64,000 bases of DNA. It comes from JAXLWB01 sp046328715 (GTDB taxonomy: Bacteria; Chloroflexota; Anaerolineae; Caldilineales; Caldilineaceae). Location: positions 18,838-82,837 of the forward strand of contig JAXLWB010000047.1 of NCBI GenBank assembly GCA_046328715.1, written 5' to 3'. Of this stretch, positions 16,661 through 24,649 are shown piece after piece. The number at the start of each line of letters is the position of its first letter. Positions within the stretch are counted from its first letter, which is position 1. The translations under genes were made by a program, and so were the position numbers. The notes beneath the pieces were generated by a model. It made no database searches. It was not told the DNA's origin and worked only from the letters and a program-made list of their open reading frames with translations.

Positions 16661-17998
16661 CTATTTATCCGAACCGTTGACACGCCATAAGGTATGGCGC
16701 AAGGTGGCACGCATCCGATACTCGATATTGCGGATGCGGTCGCGCACTGCCTTTGGCGCTTTATCCGGCGCAAGTTTGGGTGCCTTGACCCACTGGCGAA
16801 CACATGCGGTCGTTGCCGCAAAAGATAACTCGTTGCGCGCATAGTCGAGCGCTCGCTCTGCCAACTGATCGCGCTGCTCGGGATCATCGGCAATCTGCGC
16901 CAACTTGTTACCGAGCGTTTGCCAATCGCCGACGGCAAAAGTCAGTCCCGCCTGTTTGGCTTCCAGCAGATAGCTCAACTCAGGCCCGTAGGTAGTGATC
17001 ACAGGCAAGCCAGATGCAATCATCTCGGTGAGCCGGGTGCGTGTGCCGTAAAGAGTCTCATAGTGTAGTGCATCGATATTGATGCCGATGTCACTTTCCC
17101 GGTAGTAGGCCGGAATCTCTGACCAAGGCCGCCAACCGAGTAATACGAAACGATCCTTATATTTGGAACGTTCAATCAATGTTTGAAGTTGCGTATAGGT
17201 ATTGTCAACCGCTTCGTAGGTATTCGCCCCGACCGAGACATAGCGCAGCCGTGGTTCTCGCTGCATCGCTGCTTCTAAGCCGCGAAAGAGCGTTCCCACA
17301 TCGGTCCAGGTGTTGTACCCTCCACACCAAAGCACCACGAATTCGTCGTCGCCGATGCCGTGTGCAGCCAATGCCTGACGTTTCGGCGCACGTTTGGGTG
17401 AAGCATCCGGCTTGGGCAGCGAACCAGGCAAGACCACATGGGCAAATTCATAGCCAAAGGTACGGCGGTTGAGCCGTCCAGCCATCGCCAATTCGCCCAC
17501 GGTCATGTGCTTTTGCGGTGCCCCACAACCGGAAAAGGCATCGCCAGTGCGCAACACCTCGTGCATAAACCCAATCGAAGTCTCCAAGCCTCGGTCCGAT
17601 TGCGTTCGATAAAAGGAAGCCTGCATGATAGTCATCATATCGCCGTAGATGTCCATCCAGATTGGCTTGCAGGTACGCAGCTTGGTCGCATAGAGACAAT
17701 GACTAAAGTTTACCGCCACGATACAATCCGGCTGAAAGCGATCATGAGCCGCTTGCAGCGGCGTGATCCAGCCCGCCTCGCCAAAGGCAATCGGCTGAAC
17801 TTGCAGTTGAGCAGCCCATGCTTCGGGTACTGCGACGCTCTGCGCCTTCTCACCTCGTGCCCCAGCACAAAGCAGGATCTCATGACCATCGTCGAGCAGT
17901 GGTTCCAAAAATTGCCAGGTGCGGTAGTGCGCTGCCTCGATCTTCACACCCTGGATCAGTTGTGGCGGATTGTAGCCAATTAGTAAAACTTTAGACAT
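16661..17998 (-). CDS. Glycosyltransferase family 4-like, 445 residues
   Basis: Seen: N-terminal LLIGYNPPQLIQGVKIEAAHYRT with a GT-B-like start, an insertion of about 60 residues in the N-terminal domain (DIYGDMMTIMQASFYRT), the central VVLWCGGYNTWTDVGTLFRG, and the late block DIGINIDALHYETLYGTRTR before ASGLPVITTYGPE. The final fifty residues are rich in Arg and Lys, perhaps a membrane-contact tail. The EX7E motif is only weakly matched, so the exact GT family is less sure than for the neighbours. Confidence 0.75.
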   Translation of the reverse strand: MSKVLLIGYNPPQLIQGVKIEAAHYRTWQFLEPLLDDGHEILLCAGARGEKAQSVAVPEAWAAQLQVQPIAFGEAGWITPLQAAHDRFQPDCIVAVNFSHCLYATKLRTCKPIWMDIYGDMMTIMQASFYRTQSDRGLETSIGFMHEVLRTGDAFSGCGAPQKHMTVGELAMAGRLNRRTFGYEFAHVVLPGSLPKPDASPKRAPKRQALAAHGIGDDEFVVLWCGGYNTWTDVGTLFRGLEAAMQREPRLRYVSVGANTYEAVDNTYTQLQTLIERSKYKDRFVLLGWRPWSEIPAYYRESDIGINIDALHYETLYGTRTRLTEMIASGLPVITTYGPELSYLLEAKQAGLTFAVGDWQTLGNKLAQIADDPEQRDQLAERALDYARNELSFAATTACVRQWVKAPKLAPDKAPKAVRDRIRNIEYRMRATLRHTLWRVNGSDK

Positions 17999-18012
17999 AC
18001 ACTAGTAAACTC

Positions 18013-19050
18013 TTACAGATGCGCAAAAAGTGGTTGATTGTCACGGATCCAATTGTACATGCGCTCGATGCCTTCATCGACTGACACCTTGGGTGACCAA
18101 TCAAGTTCGCGCTTGGCTTTGCTCGTATCGCTGATGTAGACCGGCTGATCGCCTGGTCGCCAATCGCCATAGGTGACAGGGATACATTTGCCCATCAACC
18201 GTTCCAGTTTGGGACCAAACTCGCACCAGACACTGATCGTATTCTCGATGCCGCCGCCGATGTTGTAAATTTGTCCGGCAGCTTTGTCGATCTTTTGCAC
18301 AAACAATTCGTAGGCGTCGATCAAGTCTTCGACGAAGAGTGCATCGCGCACCTGTTTGCCGTTGCCGTAGATTGAAATCGGGCGACCCTTGAGTGCCGCA
18401 ATCGTAAACCAGGCCAACCAGCCTTGATCTTCAATACCAAATTGGCGGTAGCCATAGATGCAGCTTTGGCGAGCCACCACGGTACGCAAGCCATAAATGC
18501 GGTTGTAGTCGCGCACATATTGATCGCCCGCACCTTTGGAGCAGCCATAGGGTGAGTGAAAATCGAGCAATTGCGTCTCGGGGATGCCGAGCGGCAAGTC
18601 GACATACATGTAACGCGTCTCATGCTCGGCGATCCGCACCTCTTCCATGCCGCCATAAACCTTGTTTGTGCTGGAGTAGAAGAAGATCGGATTGTCGCCC
18701 GCCGTGCGCGCCGCTTCGAGCGCGTTAAAGGTACCTAGGGCGTTGGCTTGAAAGTCGGAGCGCGGGTCTTTGACCGATGTTGTTACCGCTACCTGCCCAG
18801 CAAGATGATAGATGCGCTGCGCTCCCTCTGCCGCCGTCTGCAGGGCTGGATAATCGGCCAAATCTGCCTTGACAAGCTTGAAGGCACTTTCGCCATATTT
18901 CTCTCTTAACCAGCCTAGATTGCGCTCGCAGCCCGAGCGCGAAAGATTGTCGAAGATCGTAATCTGGTGCCCTTGCGCCAAGAGCCGGTTCGCCAAATTT
19001 GAACCGATAAAGCCTGCGCCGCCAGTGATCAATATTTTTTCAGAACTCAA
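18013..19050 (-). CDS. CDP-paratose 2-epimerase (RfbE/Tyv)-like SDR, TTG start
   Basis: Extended SDR enzyme. Seen: NAD motif ILITGGAGFIGSNLANRLL, the catalytic strand FFYSSTNKVYGG, YGCSKGAGDQYVRDY with Tyr-Lys, and GNGKQVRDALFVEDL. The block ETRYMYVDLPLGIPETQLLD then FHSPYGCSKGA and DQGWLAWF closely recalls CDP-tyvelose 2-epimerase as I remember it. I start at TTG 19050, seven bases after a GGGAGG site; an earlier TTG at 19065 lies inside or upstream of that site. Given RfbF/RfbG in the locus, a CDP-sugar 2-epimerase is the best guess; UDP-sugar epimerase is the alternative. Confidence 0.85.
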   Translation of the reverse strand: MSSEKILITGGAGFIGSNLANRLLAQGHQITIFDNLSRSGCERNLGWLREKYGESAFKLVKADLADYPALQTAAEGAQRIYHLAGQVAVTTSVKDPRSDFQANALGTFNALEAARTAGDNPIFFYSSTNKVYGGMEEVRIAEHETRYMYVDLPLGIPETQLLDFHSPYGCSKGAGDQYVRDYNRIYGLRTVVARQSCIYGYRQFGIEDQGWLAWFTIAALKGRPISIYGNGKQVRDALFVEDLIDAYELFVQKIDKAAGQIYNIGGGIENTISVWCEFGPKLERLMGKCIPVTYGDWRPGDQPVYISDTSKAKRELDWSPKVSVDEGIERMYNWIRDNQPLFAHL

Positions 19051-19057
19051 GCGAAAA

Positions 19058-19063
19058 CCTCCC
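19058..19063 (-). promoter_or_regulatory. Ribosome binding site GGGAGG that fixes a TTG start
   Basis: The minus strand reads GGGAGG, then seven bases, then TTG at 19050-19048. This spacing decides the start of the epimerase over the upstream TTG, which would overlap the site. Confidence 0.65.
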
Positions 19064-19102
19064 AATAATAAAATACAGTGGAATCAAAAGCTTTCGACAA
19101 TG

Positions 19103-19198
19103 TGTCATTTCGAACGAAGGCTTTTTTGAGCGAGGAATCTTTATGGTTACGTGACCCACAAGATTTCTCGTCGCAAACAACCGCTCCTCGAAATGACA
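19103..19198. repeat. 96-bp palindromic MITE-like repeat (TGTCATTTCGA ends)
   Basis: Perfect 11-base terminal inverted repeats TGTCATTTCGA at 19103-19113 and 19188-19198 flank partly self-complementary sequence, including GAGGAATCT at 19132-19140 against AGATTTCTC. No coding potential. Similar 'TGTCATTTCGA...GAGGAATCT' elements are, from memory, widespread dispersed repeats in bacterial genomes. It sits between the GT4 stop-side region and the epimerase gene. Confidence 0.65.
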
Positions 19199-19216
19199 AA
19201 TATCGATGCCTATAAT

Positions 19217-20500
19217 TTACACTGTACCCGATGACTCATGCATTTGCTGAATCAGTATGTCGCCTCGGCAGAGCTGTAACATCGCCGTTTCTAGTTCATC
19301 AACGGTACGATCAAAACTAAAACGTTCGATGACCAGTTGCCGTCCTCGTTCAGCCAAACAGGTGCGCAATTGCGGATTTGCAGCCAACTCTTCGATCTTG
19401 CTTGCTAGGGCGGCGGCATCTCCTGCACGATAGGTAAGTGCGGTTTCTCGATCAATCATCGCTTCACCACTGCCTCCGGTCGTCGTGCTGATCACGGCTA
19501 ACCCGACCAACAACGCCTCCAGCGGAGAGCGGGCAAAGGGTTCTTCCCATTCCGATGTAAAGAGCAGTATATCATGTTGTGCCAGTACCGCAGCGATTTC
19601 ACTGCGCGGCACCGAACCGCAAAATTTTACCGTGTTGCTAAGCCCGAATTGTGTCACCAAGGATTGTACCCGCTCCGTATAAGCAGGGTCCCCTTTGCCG
19701 TAGATGTCCAACGAAATTTGCACGTTAGGCGAAGTATGAAGTCGCTTCATCGCCTCAATCGCAGTGTGCAATCCTTTGTCTGCTTCTAGGCGACCCATCC
19801 ATATCAGGCGCAACTCACCAAGGCGTGAAATACGTTGTTCTCCAGCCGCCAGATATTCGGCGGTTTGGGTACCGCCATAGATCACCTGGGCATGGCTAAT
19901 TGCCACCCCTTTGGACACTAATATTTCGCGCAATGCTTGACTTACAGTAAAGACATTTTTTAAATGCAATTGGACCAGCGCTTCACTGCGTAGTTGTGGC
20001 AAGAAGTATGCGCCCAATATACTTTTCAGCAATTGGGCTGCGCCACGACGCGCTGGCTCCTCGAAACGCTGAATATAGGCACTGGGCAGCGAAGGCCAGT
20101 AATCGCACAGATAATAGGCGGTGCGCTCGGGCAAGAGACGCTCAAATTCGGCAGGTACTGCTCGTGCGATGTTCCACATCCCCCAAATTAGCACACCATC
20201 TGGGTGCAACTCACTCACAATAGTACGAACCTGGCGCAGATTTTCTGCTTCGCACTGGCGATCTTCACGCAGCAATTTGACCACCGTGCTCTTCAGCCCA
20301 CCCTCAAGCTGACGGCGTAACACTCGCAACACCGGAAAAGGAGCCTCTTCCTTGACTGCTGCACCATCGACACTGCGCGACGTGACAACTGTCACTTGAT
20401 GACCGCGTGATACAAAGGCCGTGGCAACTTCCTTGCAAAGATTTTCATAGCCACCTCGGGAGTCTGGCGGAAACTGATTCGACACAAATAACAGTTTCAT
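19217..20500 (-). CDS. Glycosyltransferase family 4 (paralogue A of a flanking pair)
   Basis: Seen: MKLLFVSNQFPPDSRGGYEN with the acceptor-side GGYE loop, GVLIWGMWNIARAVP, a YYLCDYWPS segment, LIWMGRLEADKGLHTAIEAM, and FTSEWEEPFARSPLEALLVG (EX7E-type acid region). It closely resembles the protein encoded at 23399-24649 in all these blocks, so the two are paralogues bracketing the MBOAT/SGNH genes. 427 residues; start ATG immediately follows the stop of the SGNH gene with no spacer. Confidence 0.88.
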   Translation of the reverse strand: MKLLFVSNQFPPDSRGGYENLCKEVATAFVSRGHQVTVVTSRSVDGAAVKEEAPFPVLRVLRRQLEGGLKSTVVKLLREDRQCEAENLRQVRTIVSELHPDGVLIWGMWNIARAVPAEFERLLPERTAYYLCDYWPSLPSAYIQRFEEPARRGAAQLLKSILGAYFLPQLRSEALVQLHLKNVFTVSQALREILVSKGVAISHAQVIYGGTQTAEYLAAGEQRISRLGELRLIWMGRLEADKGLHTAIEAMKRLHTSPNVQISLDIYGKGDPAYTERVQSLVTQFGLSNTVKFCGSVPRSEIAAVLAQHDILLFTSEWEEPFARSPLEALLVGLAVISTTTGGSGEAMIDRETALTYRAGDAAALASKIEELAANPQLRTCLAERGRQLVIERFSFDRTVDELETAMLQLCRGDILIQQMHESSGTV

Positions 20501-21598
20501 CTATGGACTCGTCTTGGCACCCATCTGTGCCATCCAGGCTGTGTATTTTTCGGCCACCATCTGGGTAAGTCGGGTTGCGCCGCGGACATTGAGATGGTTA
20601 AAGTCGCCAAAATCGGCGTCGTTAAAGACTTGGTCGGGCGGCAAATTTTCCATATCCCAAAAGGGTAGATCAAACTCTGCGGCGATCTGTTTGGCCGCCG
20701 TCAGATAGCTCTCGTAATCGCTTGGCCGATCAAAGTTGGCATAGTACTCATCAGCGATCGGCATGTTGACGATGGCCACCGCAATATGATTGTTGCGCGC
20801 TAAACTCAAAATCTTACGTAGCGATTCCGCCTGTAGCCCTTCTGCTGAATAGTTGAGAACACCTGCCCGGTTGGCATATTTGCCACGTTCGGTAACCGGC
20901 ACGTCGGCCAAGACGTCTTCTAGATCATGGTAGCCACGCCTGTCGAAGTAAACATGTGGCGGCTGCGGCAGCGAGCCTGTTGTGAGGATCTGGTGCAGCA
21001 GAAAACGATAGCGGAAGAGCATCGAATTGCTCAAAAAGAAATTCAGCACTTGCCCACGAATTCCCGTGCGCGATTCGGCTAGGGCCAGCGGCGAATGCTT
21101 AACACGATCGGTGACATCCGCTGCCCACGGACTGTTAGAGTTTAGGTCCTGCGGAGTAAGACCTAGAATGATCGCACCCGGATGGGTGTAGCGTAGGTAA
21201 ATTTCGAGAAACATAAAGTTGCCGTAGGGCGGCAAGCCTTCAATGGCTGCGTTGAAAGATCCCTTGCCGTCATGAAGCGTGCGCTGCTCGTCAAAGAGCG
21301 TCGGGTTAAATCCTGCTTGGGTCGTTGAATTGCCCATAAAGAGCAGGTCGATCCCCTTGCTTGCCTGAAACGCCTTTAAGTAGTCGAGTTTGGCCTGAAT
21401 CAGTTGACTGTGCCAGAGGCTTGGTTCTGGCGCTGGCAAGGCGGCTTGTACCATTGGAACGCGCAAGAGCACTTCACCCACAAGCAGGAAAAGCACAAGC
21501 CAAACTACCCAAGCGGAGACCCGCACTCGGCTGCGCAAGGTGTCGAAGCTAAAGATCGAGTGGCGATACGTTGTCGTCGGTACTGTATCGAGTTGCAT
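20501..21598 (-). CDS. SGNH-type O-acyltransferase partner, membrane-anchored
   Basis: Likely the extracytoplasmic half of an MBOAT-dependent O-acetylation system (AlgJ/AlgX/DltD-like role). Seen: one membrane helix near residues 28-46; a block I motif LLFMGNSTTQAG with nucleophile Ser91; and a C-terminal DFGDFNHLN with the Asp/His dyad. I start at ATG 21598 because the longer frame (from 21664) is encoded by a low-complexity palindrome after the MBOAT gene. 365 residues. It follows the MBOAT gene closely and precedes a GT4. Confidence 0.78.
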   Translation of the reverse strand: MQLDTVPTTTYRHSIFSFDTLRSRVRVSAWVVWLVLFLLVGEVLLRVPMVQAALPAPEPSLWHSQLIQAKLDYLKAFQASKGIDLLFMGNSTTQAGFNPTLFDEQRTLHDGKGSFNAAIEGLPPYGNFMFLEIYLRYTHPGAIILGLTPQDLNSNSPWAADVTDRVKHSPLALAESRTGIRGQVLNFFLSNSMLFRYRFLLHQILTTGSLPQPPHVYFDRRGYHDLEDVLADVPVTERGKYANRAGVLNYSAEGLQAESLRKILSLARNNHIAVAIVNMPIADEYYANFDRPSDYESYLTAAKQIAAEFDLPFWDMENLPPDQVFNDADFGDFNHLNVRGATRLTQMVAEKYTAWMAQMGAKTSP

Positions 21599-21609
21599 AG
21601 AAAGTACGA

Positions 21610-21674
21610 ATTGTGAATTGCAGATTGCGAATTGCGGAGGCTTCGTCCACAATTCGCAGTTCATCGTTCACAAT
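21610..21674 (-). terminator. Compound hairpin built from CAATTCG-like words, after the MBOAT stop
   Basis: 21610-21617 pairs with 21667-21674 (8 bp, perfect) and 21627-21637 with 21647-21657 (11 bp, one mismatch). The region consists of several variants of a short word (AATTGTGAATTG, GATTGCGAATTGCG). It begins 6 bases after the MBOAT stop on the minus strand. Termination or mRNA processing is possible; no strong U-run. Confidence 0.45.
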
Positions 21675-21680
21675 GGATTG

Positions 21681-23084
21681 CTAAAATTGAAAATAGATAA
21701 AGGGCGCTCGTGTACCAAGCCCCAGGAAAATGAGAAAGAGCATGGCTGCCACGGCCACATGACGAACAGTCACTGGCCAGCGCAGCAAGGCTGTATGCTC
21801 CTTGGCAATAAACTGCGGAATATCCACTGCCAACATCAACAGCCAGGGAATCACAATTGAAGGTAAGATGGCCCAAAAGGTGTCCATCCCACGCAGCGCG
21901 GCAATGCCCTTGATATAAATAAGGACCTCGCCAAAGCCGTGTGCCCGAAAGAAGATCCAGGCAAAGAGCACGCAGTGAAAGGTAACGATCACGCTGAGCA
22001 GCCAACGCCAATCATAGCGAGTAGCGCTACGATTGGCCCCACGTGTGAACAGCCGATGAATGACCAAAAACAGACCGTGTAATCCACCCCAAGCCACAAA
22101 GGTCCAGGCAGCCCCATGCCAGAGCCCACTCACCAAGAATACGATCATCGTGTTGAGATAGCTGCGCCAGGCTGCCACCCGGTTCCCGCCGAGCGGAATG
22201 TACAGATAATCGCGAAACCAGGTAGAAAGCGAAATGTGCCACCGTCGCCAAAATTCGGTAATGTTGGACGAAAAATAGGGATGGTCAAAGTTCAACATCA
22301 ACTCCATGCCCAACAGGCGGCTGCTGCCACGTGCAATGTCTGAGTAGCCGGAAAAATCGCAGTAGATCTGGAGGGCAAAGAGATAGATTCCCTTTATCAG
22401 TTCGGGGGTTGAGTGGCTTGCAGGATTAGCAAAGATAGCATCAACCGTACCAGCAATCGCATCTGCGATCACCACCTTGCGGAAAAGCCCGACCAAGATC
22501 AACGTTACCCCGGTCAGAATGTGTTCGTTGGTCACAATGCGCTTGCGTTCGATCTGTGGCAGCAGATCGTCAATCCGCATGATCGGTCCCGCCACCAACT
22601 TGGGGAAGAACGCAATAAAGAGCGCAAAGTCAAAGAAGTTGTTGGTGGATTTCACCTTGCGCCGGTAGACATCGATCACATACGACATCGACTCAAAGGT
22701 GTAGAAGGAGATGCCAGCAGGGAGGATCACGTAAAGTAAAGGTACGCTGACATGTACACCCGCCAACGAGAGGGCGCGCTCGGCTGAATCGACAAAGAAG
22801 TTGAAATATTTAAAGAAGCCCAGAAAGGTCAGATTGACGACCATGCTCAGGGCCAGGAAGAGCTTACGTTTCGTCGGTTCCTCGGCATGATCGACCATGC
22901 GCGCTGCGAAAAAGTCCACAACGGTCGAGATCAGCATTAAGGAGAGAAAGCGATAGTCCCAATAGCCGTAGAAGAAATAGCTCACTGCCAGCAACATGTA
23001 GTTCTGCCAGCGGTGTGAGAGCGCGTAATAGAGTGCAAGAACAACTGCAAGAAAGATAAAATATTCGAGACTATTGAAAAGCAT
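21681..23084 (-). CDS. MBOAT family O-acyltransferase (AlgI-like)
   Basis: Membrane-bound acyltransferase that moves acetyl groups across the membrane for glycan O-acetylation. Seen: about ten hydrophobic helices; YCDFSGYSDIARG near 241-253; EFWRRWHISLSTWFRDYLYI with a conserved His283; and the catalytic His323 in SGLWHGAAWTFVAWGG. These match the AlgI/DltB/PatA group. 467 residues, a normal length. Paired with the SGNH protein just downstream, it should acetylate the polymer outside the cytoplasmic membrane. Confidence 0.93.
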   Translation of the reverse strand: MLFNSLEYFIFLAVVLALYYALSHRWQNYMLLAVSYFFYGYWDYRFLSLMLISTVVDFFAARMVDHAEEPTKRKLFLALSMVVNLTFLGFFKYFNFFVDSAERALSLAGVHVSVPLLYVILPAGISFYTFESMSYVIDVYRRKVKSTNNFFDFALFIAFFPKLVAGPIMRIDDLLPQIERKRIVTNEHILTGVTLILVGLFRKVVIADAIAGTVDAIFANPASHSTPELIKGIYLFALQIYCDFSGYSDIARGSSRLLGMELMLNFDHPYFSSNITEFWRRWHISLSTWFRDYLYIPLGGNRVAAWRSYLNTMIVFLVSGLWHGAAWTFVAWGGLHGLFLVIHRLFTRGANRSATRYDWRWLLSVIVTFHCVLFAWIFFRAHGFGEVLIYIKGIAALRGMDTFWAILPSIVIPWLLMLAVDIPQFIAKEHTALLRWPVTVRHVAVAAMLFLIFLGLGTRAPFIYFQF

Positions 23085-23398
23085 CGGCTATGCCTGTATT
23101 TCTGCTTCGACGTGTAATGGATGATTTGGTTGATTGCTCAGCGTATCACCAATAAAATGTAACTTGGTTGTACACTAAAAAACTCTGAAATCAGCTTGCA
23201 CCTTGCTTGCAGCGACAAATGGCCAGAGATTTAGTACCTGCCAAGCATAACCAGGAATTCACGATCTTACATCCAGCAAATAACGCAATTATCTCCTTAA
23301 ATTGACGGAGAACAGGGGATGACAAGATGGCAAGGTGACAGGATGACAGGGTGACAAGATGAAGGAGGGCTCTTGTCATCCCTTCATCTTGTCTTTCT
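23085..23398. other. Intergenic stretch with short direct repeats
   Basis: No gene seen. Bases 23316-23365 consist of variants of GGATGACA/GACAAGATG repeated four or five times, leading into the hairpin at 23353-23393. The remainder upstream of the MBOAT gene has no clear feature; it should hold a promoter if the MBOAT gene is transcribed separately. Confidence 0.5.
23353..23393 (-). terminator. 13-bp perfect hairpin after a GT4 stop
   Basis: 23353-23365 pairs perfectly with 23381-23393 around a 15-base loop. It starts 5 bases downstream of the GT4 stop codon at 23399. An alternative stem uses 23316-23327 with 23371-23382, so two mutually exclusive folds are possible. Confidence 0.5.
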
Positions 23399-24649
23399 TC
23401 ACTTGCAGATCTCTTGTAAATAGCGCTCCATCGTCGTGAGCATTTGTGTCAGGGTGTAGTGTTCAAGTACGAGTTGTTTACCTGCTACTGCAATCTGTTT
23501 GATTTCGGAGGGATGATCGATGGCCCAAGTAATCTGATCGGCGAGTTGACTGGCATTGCCCGCTGCAAAGGTCAGTGCATTCTGGCCGTTGACAAACATC
23601 TCCTTCTGCCCACCCACCTCGGAACCGATCACTAATAAACCTGTAGCCATCGCTTCCATCACACTGCGCGCCATCGGCTCTGCCCAGATTGAGGTAAAGA
23701 GAAAGACGTCGAATTTGCCCAACCACGCCGGAACTTCCTCACGCGGTACGGAGGGCAAAAATTCAATATGCTGCGACAACCCTTGCTCATCAACCATATG
23801 GTGTAGTTGGGATTCATACGTGGGATGCCCGCCGCCAAGGATCGTCAAATGGATGCTTTGCGCAAGATGGCGCTGCTTTAAATGGGTGATGGCTTCAATC
23901 GCCGTGTGTACACCTTTGTCGGCAATCAGACGACCAAAATAGAGCAGGCGGAGCGGGTTTTGGCATTGGGTGCGGCTGTGCGCTAAAAAGGGTTGTGGGT
24001 CGATGCCGTTTGAAATCACACGTGCGCTGGTTGGCAACTTCCCCGCCTGCACCAACTGGTCGCGTACATAGCGACTAACACAGGCCGACTGCCGCATCGC
24101 CAACTGGGGTGGGTAGCCTTCCTGGCGCAACCTTTGCAACGCAAAGGTTTTGAGTGGCCATTTGATCAACTTGCTGATCGTGCGATTGGCCTCAAGTTTC
24201 CAGTAGGCGTTGTGTGGATCGGCGTCGGTGGGCCAGTAGGAACAGAGATAGTAAACCACACGTTCAGGGAGCAAGGTTTCTGCCAACTTGGGCAGAGTGC
24301 GCGACAAATTCCACATGCCCCAAACCATGAGCACATCTGGCTGTACGCGCTCAATCACCTGGCGCAGCTCACGCTGGTCGGTGGCCTCCTGTTGCGCACG
24401 GCGCAGAAAAAAGTCGGCGGGCCGGTAAAAGTCGGTTGGTGCCTCTAGGTGCAGCGTGCGCAACACAGTCACCCCGTTGATCTGCGAAGCTGCCGGCTCG
24501 CCACTGCTGCGCTTGTAATCGGTCGTGAGAATGGTGACTTGGTGACCACGACCTGCAAGCCCTTCCGCCACTTCTTGACAAAGCTGCTCATATCCACCCA
24601 GTGCCTGCGGCGGGTATAAATTCGATAGGAAAAGCAGCTTCATAGTCAT
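23399..24649 (-). CDS. Glycosyltransferase family 4 (paralogue B of a flanking pair)
   Basis: Seen: MKLLFLSNLYPPQALGGYEQ, DVLMVWGMWNLSRTLP, YYLCSYWPTD, LLYFGRLIADKGVHTAIEAI and FTSIWAEPMARSVMEAMATG, each paralleling the paralogue at 19217-20500. Start ATG at 24649 makes a 4-bp ATGA overlap with the preceding GT2; the ATG two codons later matches the paralogue start and is the alternative. 416 residues. Likely transfers a related sugar or acts at a duplicated position of the glycan. Confidence 0.88.
   Translation of the reverse strand: MTMKLLFLSNLYPPQALGGYEQLCQEVAEGLAGRGHQVTILTTDYKRSSGEPAASQINGVTVLRTLHLEAPTDFYRPADFFLRRAQQEATDQRELRQVIERVQPDVLMVWGMWNLSRTLPKLAETLLPERVVYYLCSYWPTDADPHNAYWKLEANRTISKLIKWPLKTFALQRLRQEGYPPQLAMRQSACVSRYVRDQLVQAGKLPTSARVISNGIDPQPFLAHSRTQCQNPLRLLYFGRLIADKGVHTAIEAITHLKQRHLAQSIHLTILGGGHPTYESQLHHMVDEQGLSQHIEFLPSVPREEVPAWLGKFDVFLFTSIWAEPMARSVMEAMATGLLVIGSEVGGQKEMFVNGQNALTFAAGNASQLADQITWAIDHPSEIKQIAVAGKQLVLEHYTLTQMLTTMERYLQEICK

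Noticed and set aside
21599..21664. 22-residue extension of the SGNH protein
   Set aside because: Encoded by the low-complexity palindrome after the MBOAT gene; not protein-like.
23316..23365. CRISPR-like short repeats
   Set aside because: Units are 8-10 bases, overlapping and degenerate, without constant repeats and unique spacers.
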